A stretch of 64,000 nucleotides of DNA, taken from the NCBI GenBank assembly GCA_037576195.1, contig CM075104.1:626775-690774 (forward strand). The letters run 5' to 3'. Origin of the DNA: Phytoseiulus persimilis (Eukaryota; Arthropoda; Arachnida; Mesostigmata; Phytoseiidae). The position numbers and the translations under genes are program-made. Positions 48,516 through 59,100 of this stretch are shown here, one piece after another (position 1 is the stretch's first letter; each line of letters starts with the position of its first letter). The notes under the pieces were generated by a model. That model was not told the DNA's origin and did not search any database. It worked only from the letters and a program-made list of their open reading frames with translations.

Positions 48516-48844
48516 TCAAGCACGGACGCACTTGGACGCCGTCCCAGAGGGACTGCATGCTGTGGACTTTACTGGAACACTGCATCTCAGAAAATGCGTC
48601 ACGGGCGCATTACCATCAACAACCAGGCAGGTTTCTTCGTACCGATGTTTACAGGCCCAACCATCGTCATAACGCTCGCACTGGAAATACAGCGTAGAGA
48701 TTCTTTTGCTGGATGGTGGCGCCGCATCGGGGATGGGACTGCGGTCGGTGACAGGTTCCGGATCGATCGGATTCTGCGATGGATTCGGATTGATTCTTGC
48801 TACTGAATCCAGAGAGTGGAACATGAGAATGTTCCCAGTTCCAA
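48516..48844 (-). CDS. Coiled-coil membrane protein gene, exon 2 (Cys-rich tail)
   Basis: The exon starts after a consensus 3' splice site (ctgctttgttacag|ttggaac) at 48845/48844. Joined in phase 1 to the upstream exon, it extends the hydrophobic segment (…LLLLIT-VGTGNILMF) and continues for about 108 codons to TGA 48516-48518. After the membrane segment come a Pro/Asn/Ser linker (NPNPSQNPIDPEP) and a compact region with six Cys (CER, CKH, CLV, CSV, CSPS, CVR). This is plausible as a small disulfide-bonded domain. A possible second intron (donor gtaaagt at 48572, acceptor tttgttttcaatctcag ending 48476, 97 bp) would replace the last two Cys with another short tail. I recognise no family. Confidence 0.6.
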
Positions 48845-48945
48845 CTGTAACAAAGCAGCGAATCAGTCAGTGCCGGAGAAGATTGTTGAAACTACCATGG
48901 GTCTGTAAGACCGTCTCTGATCAAGAGAATTTGTGACTGACGTAC
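48845..48945 (-). other. 101-bp spliceosomal intron (GT-AG)
   Basis: On the minus strand the donor is atcacag|gtacgt and the acceptor ctttgttacag|ttgg, with a branch-point-like ctgac upstream of the acceptor. Unspliced translation continues past the donor for about 27 residues to a stop. Splicing joins two frames in phase 1 and completes a ~20-residue hydrophobic segment, which supports this intron over chance. Confidence 0.65.
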
Positions 48946-49963
48946 CTGTGATCAGGAGGAGAAGAAATCCGATGATCCATTTGCGTTTCTTCACTATCGT
49001 TCGAGCATCCTGACGAATGGAGCTCCAGCGAGCAGTTGGTACATTCGTGCTCTCCACGTGTTCACACGGAACCCGAGTCGATTCTTCGGTTTGGGCCTCA
49101 GTTGACTGCAGGTTTTCGGCAATGGCGAGTCTCACGGAGTTGAGGGAGGACCGCTGAGATCTCACTGTAGTTGAGAGCCGGTCCACCTCGGCCTGTTGAG
49201 AACGCACGCTGGTCGCAAGGCATGAAACATTCGAGCCTAGTGTGGTGACTGCAGACGTGAGATTCTTAACCTCAGTGTTCAGGATACACTGCGTCGAAAC
49301 GACGTCGGTAGTATCTTTTCCAAACTTCGTGACCGTGGCAGATTGCTGATCCTGACGAGTTCGGATAACCTTGTCTGCTTGCTCCAGGCTTCGATGTCGT
49401 TGATTGGTACGGTCAGCGAAATCTCGAAAGGCTGAATCCATCCGAATGAGACGAACTTCGAAGTCTTGTTGACTATCTTGAACATCCTTGATTTGGTTCT
49501 TCACGAATTCAGAAATCATCTTGGAGTTCTCTTCGGCTTGACTCATGGAACGGCTCAGTTTCAATAACTCGGCCTCAATCTCGGGGGACGCGCTCGGTTG
49601 AGATGAACCGACAGACTGCAGATCAATCGAAAGCTTGCCCAGGTCGTCATTAAGAGTGGTTAGCTCTTTTCTGAGACTGGCTGTAACTTCATGCAAGTAA
49701 CTGATCTGTTCAGTCGTGGCCATGCTGTTTGCAAAGGCGTCCTGCCGTTCGATCAAAGCCTCTTGAGCTGCTGCGCTCTGGACACTGACTCGGAGCTGTT
49801 TTTGCGATTCCACTTGGAGCTCTTCTATCGAATGAAGAATTGGCTTAATTTGCTCGGTGGATGCTACAGACTTCGCGAAGAGATCAAGCTGTACCAGGAG
49901 TCGCGAGAAGTTGTCAGCGTTCTGATTCGTCCGGCTCACCAGCTCGCGAATTACTGTTTGCAT
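48946..49963 (-). CDS. Coiled-coil membrane protein gene, main exon
   Basis: 339 codons from the first ATG of this frame (49963) to the splice donor at 48946. The protein is rich in Gln, Ser, Leu, Glu and Arg in heptad-like patterns (for example RTNQNADNFSRLLVQLDLF, EEIEAELLKLS-type stretches and RQDQQSATV), as in long coiled coils. A basic KKRK precedes the membrane segment WIIGFLLLLIT, which crosses the splice site. With no signal peptide and a long N-terminal part before one C-terminal membrane helix, a type II orientation is likely (coiled coil in the cytosol, Cys-rich tail outside or luminal). Upstream, a related open frame (49914-50204) overlaps in another frame. I recognise no family. 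Confidence 0.68.
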
Positions 49964-50204
49964 GTCGCGGGTCGTAGGAAAGCTGGTTCACGCGGGAAAT
50001 CATGTCGTTCCGATACAGTTCAATGTTGGTTTCCATGCGAGCGACACGATCCATGACTAAACGACTTCGGCTTTCAACCCGTGAAATCCCAACGACATTG
50101 GAGACGACAAACGAGCTTTCTCGTATCAAAGGTCCTACCGGTTGGCCAGCGGACTCTGGGGATGGGGCTGCCTCTGTCGATGTCATTGGATGTTCTTCGG
50201 ACAT
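49914..50204 (-). CDS. N-terminal part of the coiled-coil gene, out of frame with the main exon
   Basis: ATG 50204 opens a 96-codon frame: an acidic, Pro/Ser-rich start (MSEEHPMTSTEAAPSPE), then heptad-like sequence (RLVMDRVARMETNIELYRN, DMISRVNQLS). The frame then runs into unrelated residues and stops at 49914-49916. The main coiled-coil frame is open only from about 49990 downward, so one base gained or lost between about 49990 and 49914 would fuse the two. I see no usable splice pair there. The gene is therefore either frameshifted (a pseudogene or sequence error), or this is an upstream ORF and translation starts at 49963. Confidence 0.55.
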   Translation of the reverse strand: MSEEHPMTSTEAAPSPESAGQPVGPLIRESSFVVSNVVGISRVESRSRLVMDRVARMETNIELYRNDMISRVNQLSYDPRHANSNSRAGEPDESER

Positions 50205-50921
50205 GATCACAAGCTGAATCTTCGGAACGTAGGATGAAGGTACCTCTCAGTTCGTAGACTAAGGAGGGAATGAACAGCACCGTCTATGCAACGGGTTGGA
50301 GACGATCTCAGTCTCTAGCCGCGTTCTCAAATGTCGTGCTTGAAGTTTCAAATGTTGTGCACGTCCGCCTCATGGAGCGGGGTAGGTATTGAGTTTCTCG
50401 TTCACTTCTTGAAGAAGAAAGATACTCTGCATCGAGAAATTGGCCCAGTGATGCCAAGCGACGAATAATACTCAAAAGCAAATCCTACTAAACTTTGGTG
50501 GCAATCACCAAATTTGTCAGTATCATTGAGATAAAGAGGATAGGAAGTGAATTGTTCCCAGTGGAACAAATGCCCTTTTCAGACTGATTCCACCTAAGGG
50601 AGGATGATGAAATATAGCCATATTTCTGGGTAGCTGGATTTGGTCTGAAACAATGCGAGGTCCAGAAGACGAGGACATTCTGACCGGAACCCTTTTCTGT
50701 GAGATACTGACAATGCCATCCATGAAGGACCTTCCGGTCTTCATTGACTGGCTCTTCTTTCCACAGTGGTATATATAACCCCAATAAAGCAATGCTCTGG
50801 GAGCTACTCTATTCTAACACTGAATCCCTGTCTCTTTATTGTGTGCCGTGCTCTTCCCATACTCTACAGACACTTCTAGGTGAGGTGTCACCAACTGAGC
50901 TACGTGGACCTTATTCCAACA
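50205..50921. promoter_or_regulatory. Upstream region of the coiled-coil gene; TATA-like box
   Basis: No convincing coding sequence. Symmetric TATA-like tatatataa lies at 50770-50778, and AATAAA is at 50783-50788. A tgttcccagtggaaca inverted repeat is at about 50550-50565, and a gataaagaggataggaag purine tract sits just before it. The right edge ends in …attccaaca. These pieces resemble parts of a solo LTR (purine tract, TG…CA ends, TATA, AATAAA), but no duplicate LTR or target duplication is visible. The minus-strand frame 50488-50784 has no supporting features and is not called. Confidence 0.35.
50891..50902 (-). promoter_or_regulatory. tRNA A-box-like element
   Basis: On the minus strand tagctcagttgg matches the internal A-box of tRNA genes base for base, inside ggtccacgtagctcagttgg. 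I found no matching B-box (GGTTCGANTCC) in the next 100 bases and no cloverleaf, so this is not a tRNA. It may be the head of a degraded tRNA-derived SINE or a chance match. Confidence 0.4.
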
Positions 50922-51929
50922 CCGAGTCCAACCTCGAAAAGACTGAACATCGGCAAACAAGCTAGCACATCGATAGGAAGTCGATTCGGAGTCGAGCCGA
51001 AGGGCTGCGGTCGGGATTCTTTCCAAGCCCACACTTGGGAGCCAGTCATAGTAGGGGTCGAATAGTAACACGTCTTAGTCTCCAACTGATAAGAGAGCAA
51101 CTCGACCCGGGAGAGCAATACAAATCCGAGTTGAATCATGATCTTGGAGTAGGTTGATTTAGGATAGGCTTTAGAAAAACTCTGGGCGAGCGACCCTGCC
51201 AGCGTCTCGGAATCTGTCCAAGTCCAACCTCGAGAAGACTGAACATCGGCAAACAAGCTAACACATCGATAGCAAGTCGATTCGGAGTCGAGCCGTAGGG
51301 CTGCGGTCGGGATTCTTTCTGAGCCTACACTTGAGAGTCAGTCATATAGGGGGTCCAATGGTCAAATGTCGTAGTCTCTGATAGACAAGAGAACAACTCA
51401 GCAAGGGAGAGCAATACAAATCCGAGTTGAATCATCCTCTTGGAGTAGGTGGATTTAGGTTAGGTGTTAGAAAAACTAAGGGAGAGCGACCCTGCCAGAG
51501 TCTCGGAATCTGTCCAAGTCCACACTTGGGAGTTGGTCATAGTGGGGGTCCAATGGTCGCATGTCGTAGTCTCCAACAGACGAGAGAACAACTCAACCCG
51601 GGGAAGCAATACAAATCCGAGTTGAATCATCCTTTTGGAGCAGGTCGATTCAGTTTAGACGTTGGAGAAACTCTGAGCGAGCGACCCCGCCAGAGGCTCG
51701 GAATCTTTGCGAGTCCAACCTCGAAAAGACTGAACATCGGCAAACAAGCTAGCACATCGATAGGAAGTCGATGCGGAGTCGAGCCGAAGGGCTGCGGTCG
51801 GGATCCTCTCTGAGCCCACACTTGGGAGTCAGTCATAGTGGGGGTCCAATAGTCACAAGTCGTAGACTCCAATAGACGAGGGAACAACTCAACCCGAGTG
51901 AGCAATAGAAATCCGAGTTGAATCATCCT

Positions 51930-54900
51930 CTTGGAGTGAGTCGATTTAGGTTAGGTGTCCGAAGAACTCTGGGCGAGCGACCCTGACAGAGTCTCGGAAT
52001 CTGTCCAAGTCCACACTTGGGAGTCAGTCATAGTTGGGGTCCAATAGTCAAACGTCGTAGTCTCCAACAGACGGGAGAACAACTCAACCCGAGTGAGCAA
52101 CACAAATCCGAGTTGAATCATCCTCTTGGAGTAGGTCGATTTAGATTAGACGTTAGAAAAGTTCTAAGCGAGCGACCCTGCCAGAGTCTCGGAATCTGTC
52201 CAAGTTCAACCTCGAGAAGACTGAACATCGGCAATCAAGCTAACATATCGATAGCAGGTCGACTCGGAGTCGAGCCGAAGGGCTGCGGTCGGGATTCTTT
52301 CCAAGCCCACACTTGGGAGCCAGTCATAGTAGGGGTCGAATAGTCACACGTCTTAGTCTCCAATTGACAAGAGAGCAACTCGACCCGGGAGAGCAATACA
52401 AATCCGAGTTGAATCATGATCTTGGAGTAGGTTGATTTAGGAAAGGCGTTAGAAAAACTCTGGGCGAGCGACCGTGCCACAGTCTCGGAATCTGTCCGAG
52501 TCCAACCTCGAGAAGGCTGAACATCGGCAATCAAGCTAAGACATCGATAGCAAGTCGATTCGGAGTCGAGCCGTAGGGCTGCGGTCGGGATTCTTTCTGA
52601 GCCCACACTTGGGAGTCAGTCATATAGGGGGTCCAATGGTCAAACGTCGTAGTCTCTGATAGACAAGATAACAACTCAACAAGGGAGAGCAATACAAATC
52701 CGAGTTGAATCATCCTCTTGGAGTAGGTGGATTTAGGTTAGATGGTTGTTAGAAAAACTCAGGGAGAGCGACCCTGACAGAGTCTCCGAATCTGTCCAAG
52801 TCCACACTTGGGAGTCAGTCATAGTGGGGGTCCAATAGTCGAACGTCGTAGTCTCCAAGAGACGAGGGAACAACTCAACCCGGGGAAGCAATACAAATCC
52901 GAGTTAAATCATCCTCTTGGAGTAGGTCGATTCAGGTTAGGTGTTGGAGAAACTCTGGGCGAGCGACCACGCCAGAGTCTCGGGATCTTTGCGAGTCCAA
53001 TCCGAAAAGACTGAGCATCGGCAAACAAGCTAGCACATCGATAGGAAGTCGATGCGGAGTCGAGCCGAAGGGCTGCGGTCGGGATCCTCTCTGAGCCCAC
53101 ACTTGGGAGTCAGTCATAGTGGGGGTCCAATAGTCACAAGTCGTAGACTCCAATAGACGAGGGAACAACTCAACCCGAGTGAGCAATAGAAATCCGAGTT
53201 GAATCATCCTCTTGGAGTGAGTCGATTTAGGTTAGGTGTCCGAAGAACTCTGGGCGAGCGACCCTGACAGAGTCTCGGAATCTGTCCAAGTCCACATTTG
53301 GGAGTCAGTCATAGTTGGGGTCCAATAGTCAAACGTCGTAGTCTCCAACAGACGGGAGAACAACTCAACCCGAGTGAGCAACACAAATCCGAGTTGAATC
53401 ATCCTCTTGGAGTAGGTCGATTTAGATTAGACGTTAGAAAAGTTCTAAGCGAGCGACCCTGCCAGAGTCTCGGAATCTGTCCAAGTTCAACCTCGAGAAG
53501 ACTGAACATCGGCAATCAAGCTAACATATCGATAGCAGGTCGACTCGGAGTCGAGCCGAAGGGCTGCGGTCGGGATTCTTTCCAAGCCCACACTTGGGAG
53601 CCAGTCATAGTAGGGGTCGAATAGTCACACGTCTTAGTCTCCAATTGACAAGAGAGCAACTCGACCCGGGAGAGCAATACAAATCCGAGTTGAATCATGA
53701 TCTTGGAGTAGGTTGATTTAGGAAAGGCGTTAGAAAAACTCTGGGCGAGCGACCGTGCCACAGTCTCGGAATCTGTCCGAGTCCAACCTCGAGAAGGCTG
53801 AACATCGGCAATCAAGCTAAGACATCGATAGCAAGTCGATTCGGAGTCGAGCCGTAGGGCTGCGGTCGGGATTCTTTCTGAGCCCACACTTGGGAGTCAG
53901 TCATATAGGGGGTCCAATGGTCAAACGTCGTAGTCTCTGATAGACAAGATAACAACTCAACAAGGGAGAGCAATACAAATCCGAGTTGAATCATCCTCTT
54001 GGAGTAGGTGGATTTAGGTTAGATGGTTGTTAGAAAAACTCAGGGAGAGCGACCCTGACAGAGTCTCCGAATCTGTCCAAGTCCACACTTGGGAGTCAGT
54101 CATAGTGGGGGTCCAATAGTCGAACGTCGTAGTCTCCAAGAGACGAGGGAACAACTCAACCCGGGGAAGCAATACAAATCCGAGTTAAATCATCCTCTTG
54201 GAGTAGGTCGATTCAGGTTAGGTGTTGGAGAAACTCTGGGCGAGCGACCCCGCCAGAGTCTCGGGATCTTTGCGAGTCCAATCCGAAAAGACTGAGCATC
54301 GGCAAACAAGCTAGCACATCGATAGGAAGTCGATGCGGAGTCGAGCCGAAGGGCTGCGGTCGGGATCCTCTCTGAGCCCACACTTGGGAGTCAGTCATAG
54401 TGGGGGTCCAATAGTCACAAGTCGTAGACTCCAATAGACGAGGGAACAACTCAACCCGAGTGAGCAATAGAAATCCGAGTTGAATCATCCTCTTGGAGTG
54501 AGTCGATTTAGGTTAGGTGTCCGAAGAACTCTGGGCGAGCGACCCTGACAGAGTCTCGGAATCTGTCCAAGTCCACATTTGGGAGTCAGTCATAGTTGGG
54601 GTCCAATAGTCAAACGTCGTAGGCTCCAACAGACGGGAGAACAACTCAACCCGAGTGAGCAACACAAATCCGAGTTGAATCATCCTCTTGGAGTAGGTCG
54701 ATTTAGATTAGACGTTAGAAAAGTTCTAAGCGAGCGACCCTGCCAGAGTCTCGGAATCTGTCCAAGTTCAACCTCGAGAAGACTGAACATCGGCAATCAA
54801 GCTAACATATCGATAGCAGGTCGACTCGGAGTCGAGCCGAAGGGCTGCGGTCGGGATTCTTTCCAAGCCCACACTTGGGAGCCAGTCATAGTAGGGGTCG

Positions 54901-56130
54901 AATAGTCACACGTCTTAGTCTCCAATTGACAAGAGAGCAACTCGACCCGGGAGAGCAATACAAATCCGAGTTGAATCATGATCTTGGAGTAGGTTGATTT
55001 AGGAAAGGCGTTAGAAAAACTCTGGGCGAGCGACCCTGACAGAGTCTCGGAATCTGTCCGAGTCCAACCTCGAGAAGGCTGAACATCGGCAATCAAGCTA
55101 AGACATCGATAGCAAGTCGATTCGGAGTCGAGCCGTAGGGCTGCGGTCGGGATTCTTTCTGAGCCCACACTTGGGAGTCAGTCATATAGGGGGTCCAATG
55201 GTCAAACGTCGTAGTCTCTGATAGACAAGATAACAACTCAACAAGGGAGAGCAATACAAATCCGAGTTGAATCATCCTCTTGGAGTAGGTGGATTTAGGT
55301 TAGATGGTTGTTAGAAAAACTCAGGGAGAGCGACCCTGACAGAGTCTCCGAATCTGTCCAAGTCCACACTTGGGAGTCAGTCATAGTGGGGGTCCAATAG
55401 TCGAACGTCGTAGTCTCCAAGAGACGAGGGAACAACTCAACCCGGGGAAGCAATACAAATCCGAGTTAAATCATCCTCTTGGAGTAGGTCGATTCAGGTT
55501 AGGTGTTGGAGAAACTCTGGGCGAGCGACCCCGCCAGAGTCTCGGGATCTTTGCGAGTCCAATCCGAAAAGACTGAGCATCGGCAAACAAGCTAGCACAT
55601 CGATAGGAAGTCGATTCGGAGTCGAGCCGAAGGGCTGCGGTCGGGATCCTCTCTGAGCCCACACTTGGGAGTCAGTCATAGTGGGGGTCCAATAGTCACA
55701 AGTCGTAGACTCCAATAGACGAGGGAACAACTCAACCCGAGTGAGCAATAGAAATCCGAGTTGAATCATCCTCTTGGAGTGAGTCGATTTAGGTTAGGTG
55801 TCCGAAGAACTCTGGGCGAGCGACCCTGACAGAGTCTCGGAATCTCTCCAAGTCCACACTTGGGAGTCAGTCATAGTTGGGGTCCAATAGTCAAACGTCG
55901 TAGTCTCCAACAGACGGGAGAACAACTCAACCCGAGTGAGCAACACAAATCCGAGTTGAATCATCCTCTTGGAGTAGGTCGATTTAGATTAGACGTTAGA
56001 AAAGTTCTAAGCGAGCGACCCTGCCAGAGTCTCGGAATCTGTCCAAGTCCAACCTCGAGAAGACTGAACATCGGCGATCAAGCTAACACATCGATGGCAG
56101 GTCGAGTCGGAGTCGAGCCGTAGGGCTGCG
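51930..56130 (+). repeat. 1281-bp higher-order repeat, about 3.3 copies
   Basis: Markers recur every 1281 bp (52017, 53298, 54579, 55860; also 52235, 53516, 54797). The size is 3 x 296 + 2 x 195 plus 3 bases, consistent with the extra bases in gttagatggttgttag, which is diagnostic of this family. Copies differ at few positions, for example accacgcc in the first copy and accccgcc in the others. Confidence 0.87.
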
Positions 56131-59100
56131 GTCGGGATTCTTCCTAAGCTCACACTTGGGAGTCAGTCATAGTGGGGGTCCGATAGTCACAAGTCGTAGT
56201 CTCCAATACATAAAAGAACAGCTCAACCCGGGGGAGCAATACAAATCCGTGTTGAATCATCCTCTTGGAGTAGGTCGATTTAGGTTAGGTGTTCGAAAAA
56301 CTCTGGGCGAGCGACCCTGCCAGAGTCTCGGAATCTGTCCAAGTTCAACCTCGAGAAGACTGAACATCGGCAATCAAGCTAACATATCGATAGCAGGTCG
56401 ACTCGGAGTCGAGCCGAAGGGCTGCGGTCGGGATTCTTTCCAAGCCCACACTTGGGAGCCAGTCATAGTAGGGGTCGAATAGTCACACGTCTTAGTCTCC
56501 AATTGACAAGAGAGCAACTCGACCCGGGAGAGCAATACAAATCCGAGTTGAATCATGATCTTGGAGTAGGTTGATTTAGGAAAGGCGTTAGAAAAACTCT
56601 GGGCGAGCGACCGTGCCAGAGTCTCGGAATCTGTCCAAGTCCAACCTCGAGAAGGCTGAACATCGGCAATCAAGCTAAGACATCGATAGCAAGTCGATTC
56701 GGAGTCGAGCCGTAGGGCTGCGGTCGGGATTCTTTCTGAGCCCACACTTGGGAGTCAGTCATATAGGGGGTCCAATGGTCAAACGTCGTAGTCTCTGATA
56801 GACAAGATAACAACTCAACAAGGGAGAGCAATACAAATCCGAGTTGAATCATCCTCTTGGAGTAGGTGGATTTAGGTTAGATGGTTGTTAGAAAAACTCA
56901 GGGAGAGCGACCCTGACAGAGTCTCGGAATCTGTCCAAGTCCACACTTGGGAGTCAGTCATAGTGGGGGTCCAATAGTCGAACGTTGTAGTCTCCAACAG
57001 ACGAGGGAACAACTCAACCCGGGGAAGCAATACAAATCCGAGTTAAATCATCCTCTTGGAGTAGGTCGATTCAGGTTAGGTGCTGGAGAAACTCTGGGCG
57101 AGCGACCCCGCCAGAGTCTCGGAATCTTCCCGAGTCCAACCTCGAAAAGACTGAACATCGGCAAGCAAGCTAGCTTATCGATAGGAAGTCGATTCGGAGT
57201 CGAGCCGAAGGGCTGCGGTCGGGATTCTTTCCAAGCCCACACTCGGGAGCCAGTCATAGTAGGGGTCGAATAGTCACACGTCTTAGTCTCCAATTGATAA
57301 GAGAGCAACTCGACCCGGAAGAGCAATACAAATCCGAGTTGAATCGTGATCTTGGAGTAGGTTGATTTAGGATAGGCGTTAGAAAAACTCTGGGCGAGCG
57401 ACCCTGCCAGCGTCTCGGAATCTGTCCAAGTCCAACCTCGAGAAGACTGAACATCGGCAATCAAGCTAACACATCGATAGCAGGTCGACTCGGAGTCGAG
57501 CCGGAGGGCTGCGGTCGGGATACTTCCTAAGCCCACACTTTGGAGCCAGTCATAGGAGGGGTCCAATAGTCACAAGTCGTAGACTCCAATGGACAAGAGA
57601 AAAGCTCAACCCGGGGGAGCAATACGAATCCGAGTTAAATTATCCTCTTGGAGTAGGTCTATTTAGGCTAGGTGTTAGAAAAACTCTGGGCGAGCGACCC
57701 TGCCGGAGTCTCGGGATCTTCTCGAGTCCAACCTCGAGAAGACTGAACATCGGCAATCAAGCTAACACATCGATAGCAAGTCGATTCGGAGTCGAGCCAA
57801 AGGGCTGCGGTCGGGATTCTTGCCAAGCCCACACTTGGGAGCCAGTCATAGTAGGGGTCGAATAGTCACACGTCTTAGTCTCCAATTGATAAGAGAGCAA
57901 CTCGACCCGGGAGAGCAATACAAATCCGAGTTGAATCGTGATCTTGGAGTAGGTTGATTCAGGATAGGCGTTAGAAAAACTCTGGGCGAGCGACCCTGGC
58001 AGCGTCTCGGAATCTGTCCAAGTCCAACCTCGAGAAGACTGGACATCGGCAATCAAGCTAACACATCGATAACAAGTCGACTCGGAGTCGAGCCGAAGGG
58101 CTGCGGTCGGGAATCTTCCTAAGCCCACACTTGGGAGCCAGTCATAGTAGGGGTCCAATAGTCACAAGTCGTAGACTCCAATGTACAAGAGAAAAACTCA
58201 ACCCGGGGCAGCAATACAAATCCGAGTTAAATCATCATCTTGGAGTAGGTCGATTTAGACTAGGTGTGAGAAAAACTCTGGGCGAGCGACCCTGCCGGAG
58301 TCTCGGAATCTTTCCGAGTCCAACCTCGAAAAGACTGAACATCGGCAAACAAGCTAGCACATCGATAGGAAGTCGATTCGTAGTCGAGCCGAAGGGCTGC
58401 GGTCGGGATTCTTTCCAAGCCCACACTTGGGAGCCAGTCATAGTATGGGTCGAATAGTCACACGTCTTAGTCTCCAATTGATAAGAGAGCAACTCGACCC
58501 GGGAGAGCAATACAAATCCGAGTTGAATCATGATCTTGGAGTGGGTTGATTCAGGATAGGCGTTAGAAAAACTCTGGGCGAGCGACCGTGCCAGAGTCTC
58601 GGAATCTGTCCAAGTTCAACCTCGAGAAGGCTGAGCATCGGCGATCAAGCTAACACATCGATAGCAAGTCGATTCGGAGTCGAGCCGTAGGGCTGCGGCT
58701 GGGATTCTTTCTGAGCCCACACTTCGGAGTCAGTCATATAGGGGGTCAAATGGTCAAACGTCGTAGTCTCTGATAGACAAGATAACAACTCAACAAGGGA
58801 GAGAAATACAAATCCCAGTTGAATCATCCTCTTGGAGTAGGTGGATTTAGGTTAGGTGTTAGAAAAACTCAGGGAGAGCGACCCTGCCAGAGTCTCGGAA
58901 TCTGTCCAAGTCCACACTTGGGAGTCAGTCATAGTGGGGGTCCAATAGTCGAACGTCGTAGTCTCCAACAGACGAGGGAACAACTCAACCCGGGGAAGCA
59001 ATACAAATCCGAGTTAAATCATCCTCTTGGAGTAGGTCGATTCAGGTTAGGTGTTGGAGAAACTCTGGGCGAGCGACCCCGCCAGAGTCTCGGAATCTTC

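Larger units (their letters stand above)
47876..50921. other. Non-satellite island between oppositely oriented arrays
   Basis: About 3.05 kb without satellite. Reverse-oriented satellite abuts it on the left (ending aaatcaacct) and forward-oriented satellite on the right (starting ccgagtccaacctcg). The island holds a minus-strand coiled-coil/transmembrane gene, a short acidic plus-strand frame truncated at the left edge, and a ~700-bp right part without convincing coding sequence. The edges begin tggaacaactgg and end ccttattccaaca. The terminal similarity is too weak to call inverted repeats. Confidence 0.85.

Noticed and set aside
48343..48806. Plus-strand frames at 48370-48672 and 48492-48806 and the minus-strand frame 48343-48585
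   Set aside because: The compositions look plausible, but none has a splice or domain argument as strong as the in-frame intron of the minus-strand gene. The minus frame may be part of an alternative third exon, which I could not decide.
50882..50915. Functional tRNA gene on the minus strand
   Set aside because: The A-box is perfect, but there is no B-box or cloverleaf downstream.
50550..50921. Solo LTR
   Set aside because: It has a purine tract, TG…CA ends, TATA and AATAAA, but I found no partner LTR, no target duplication and only a few bases of terminal inversion. Kept only as a possibility.
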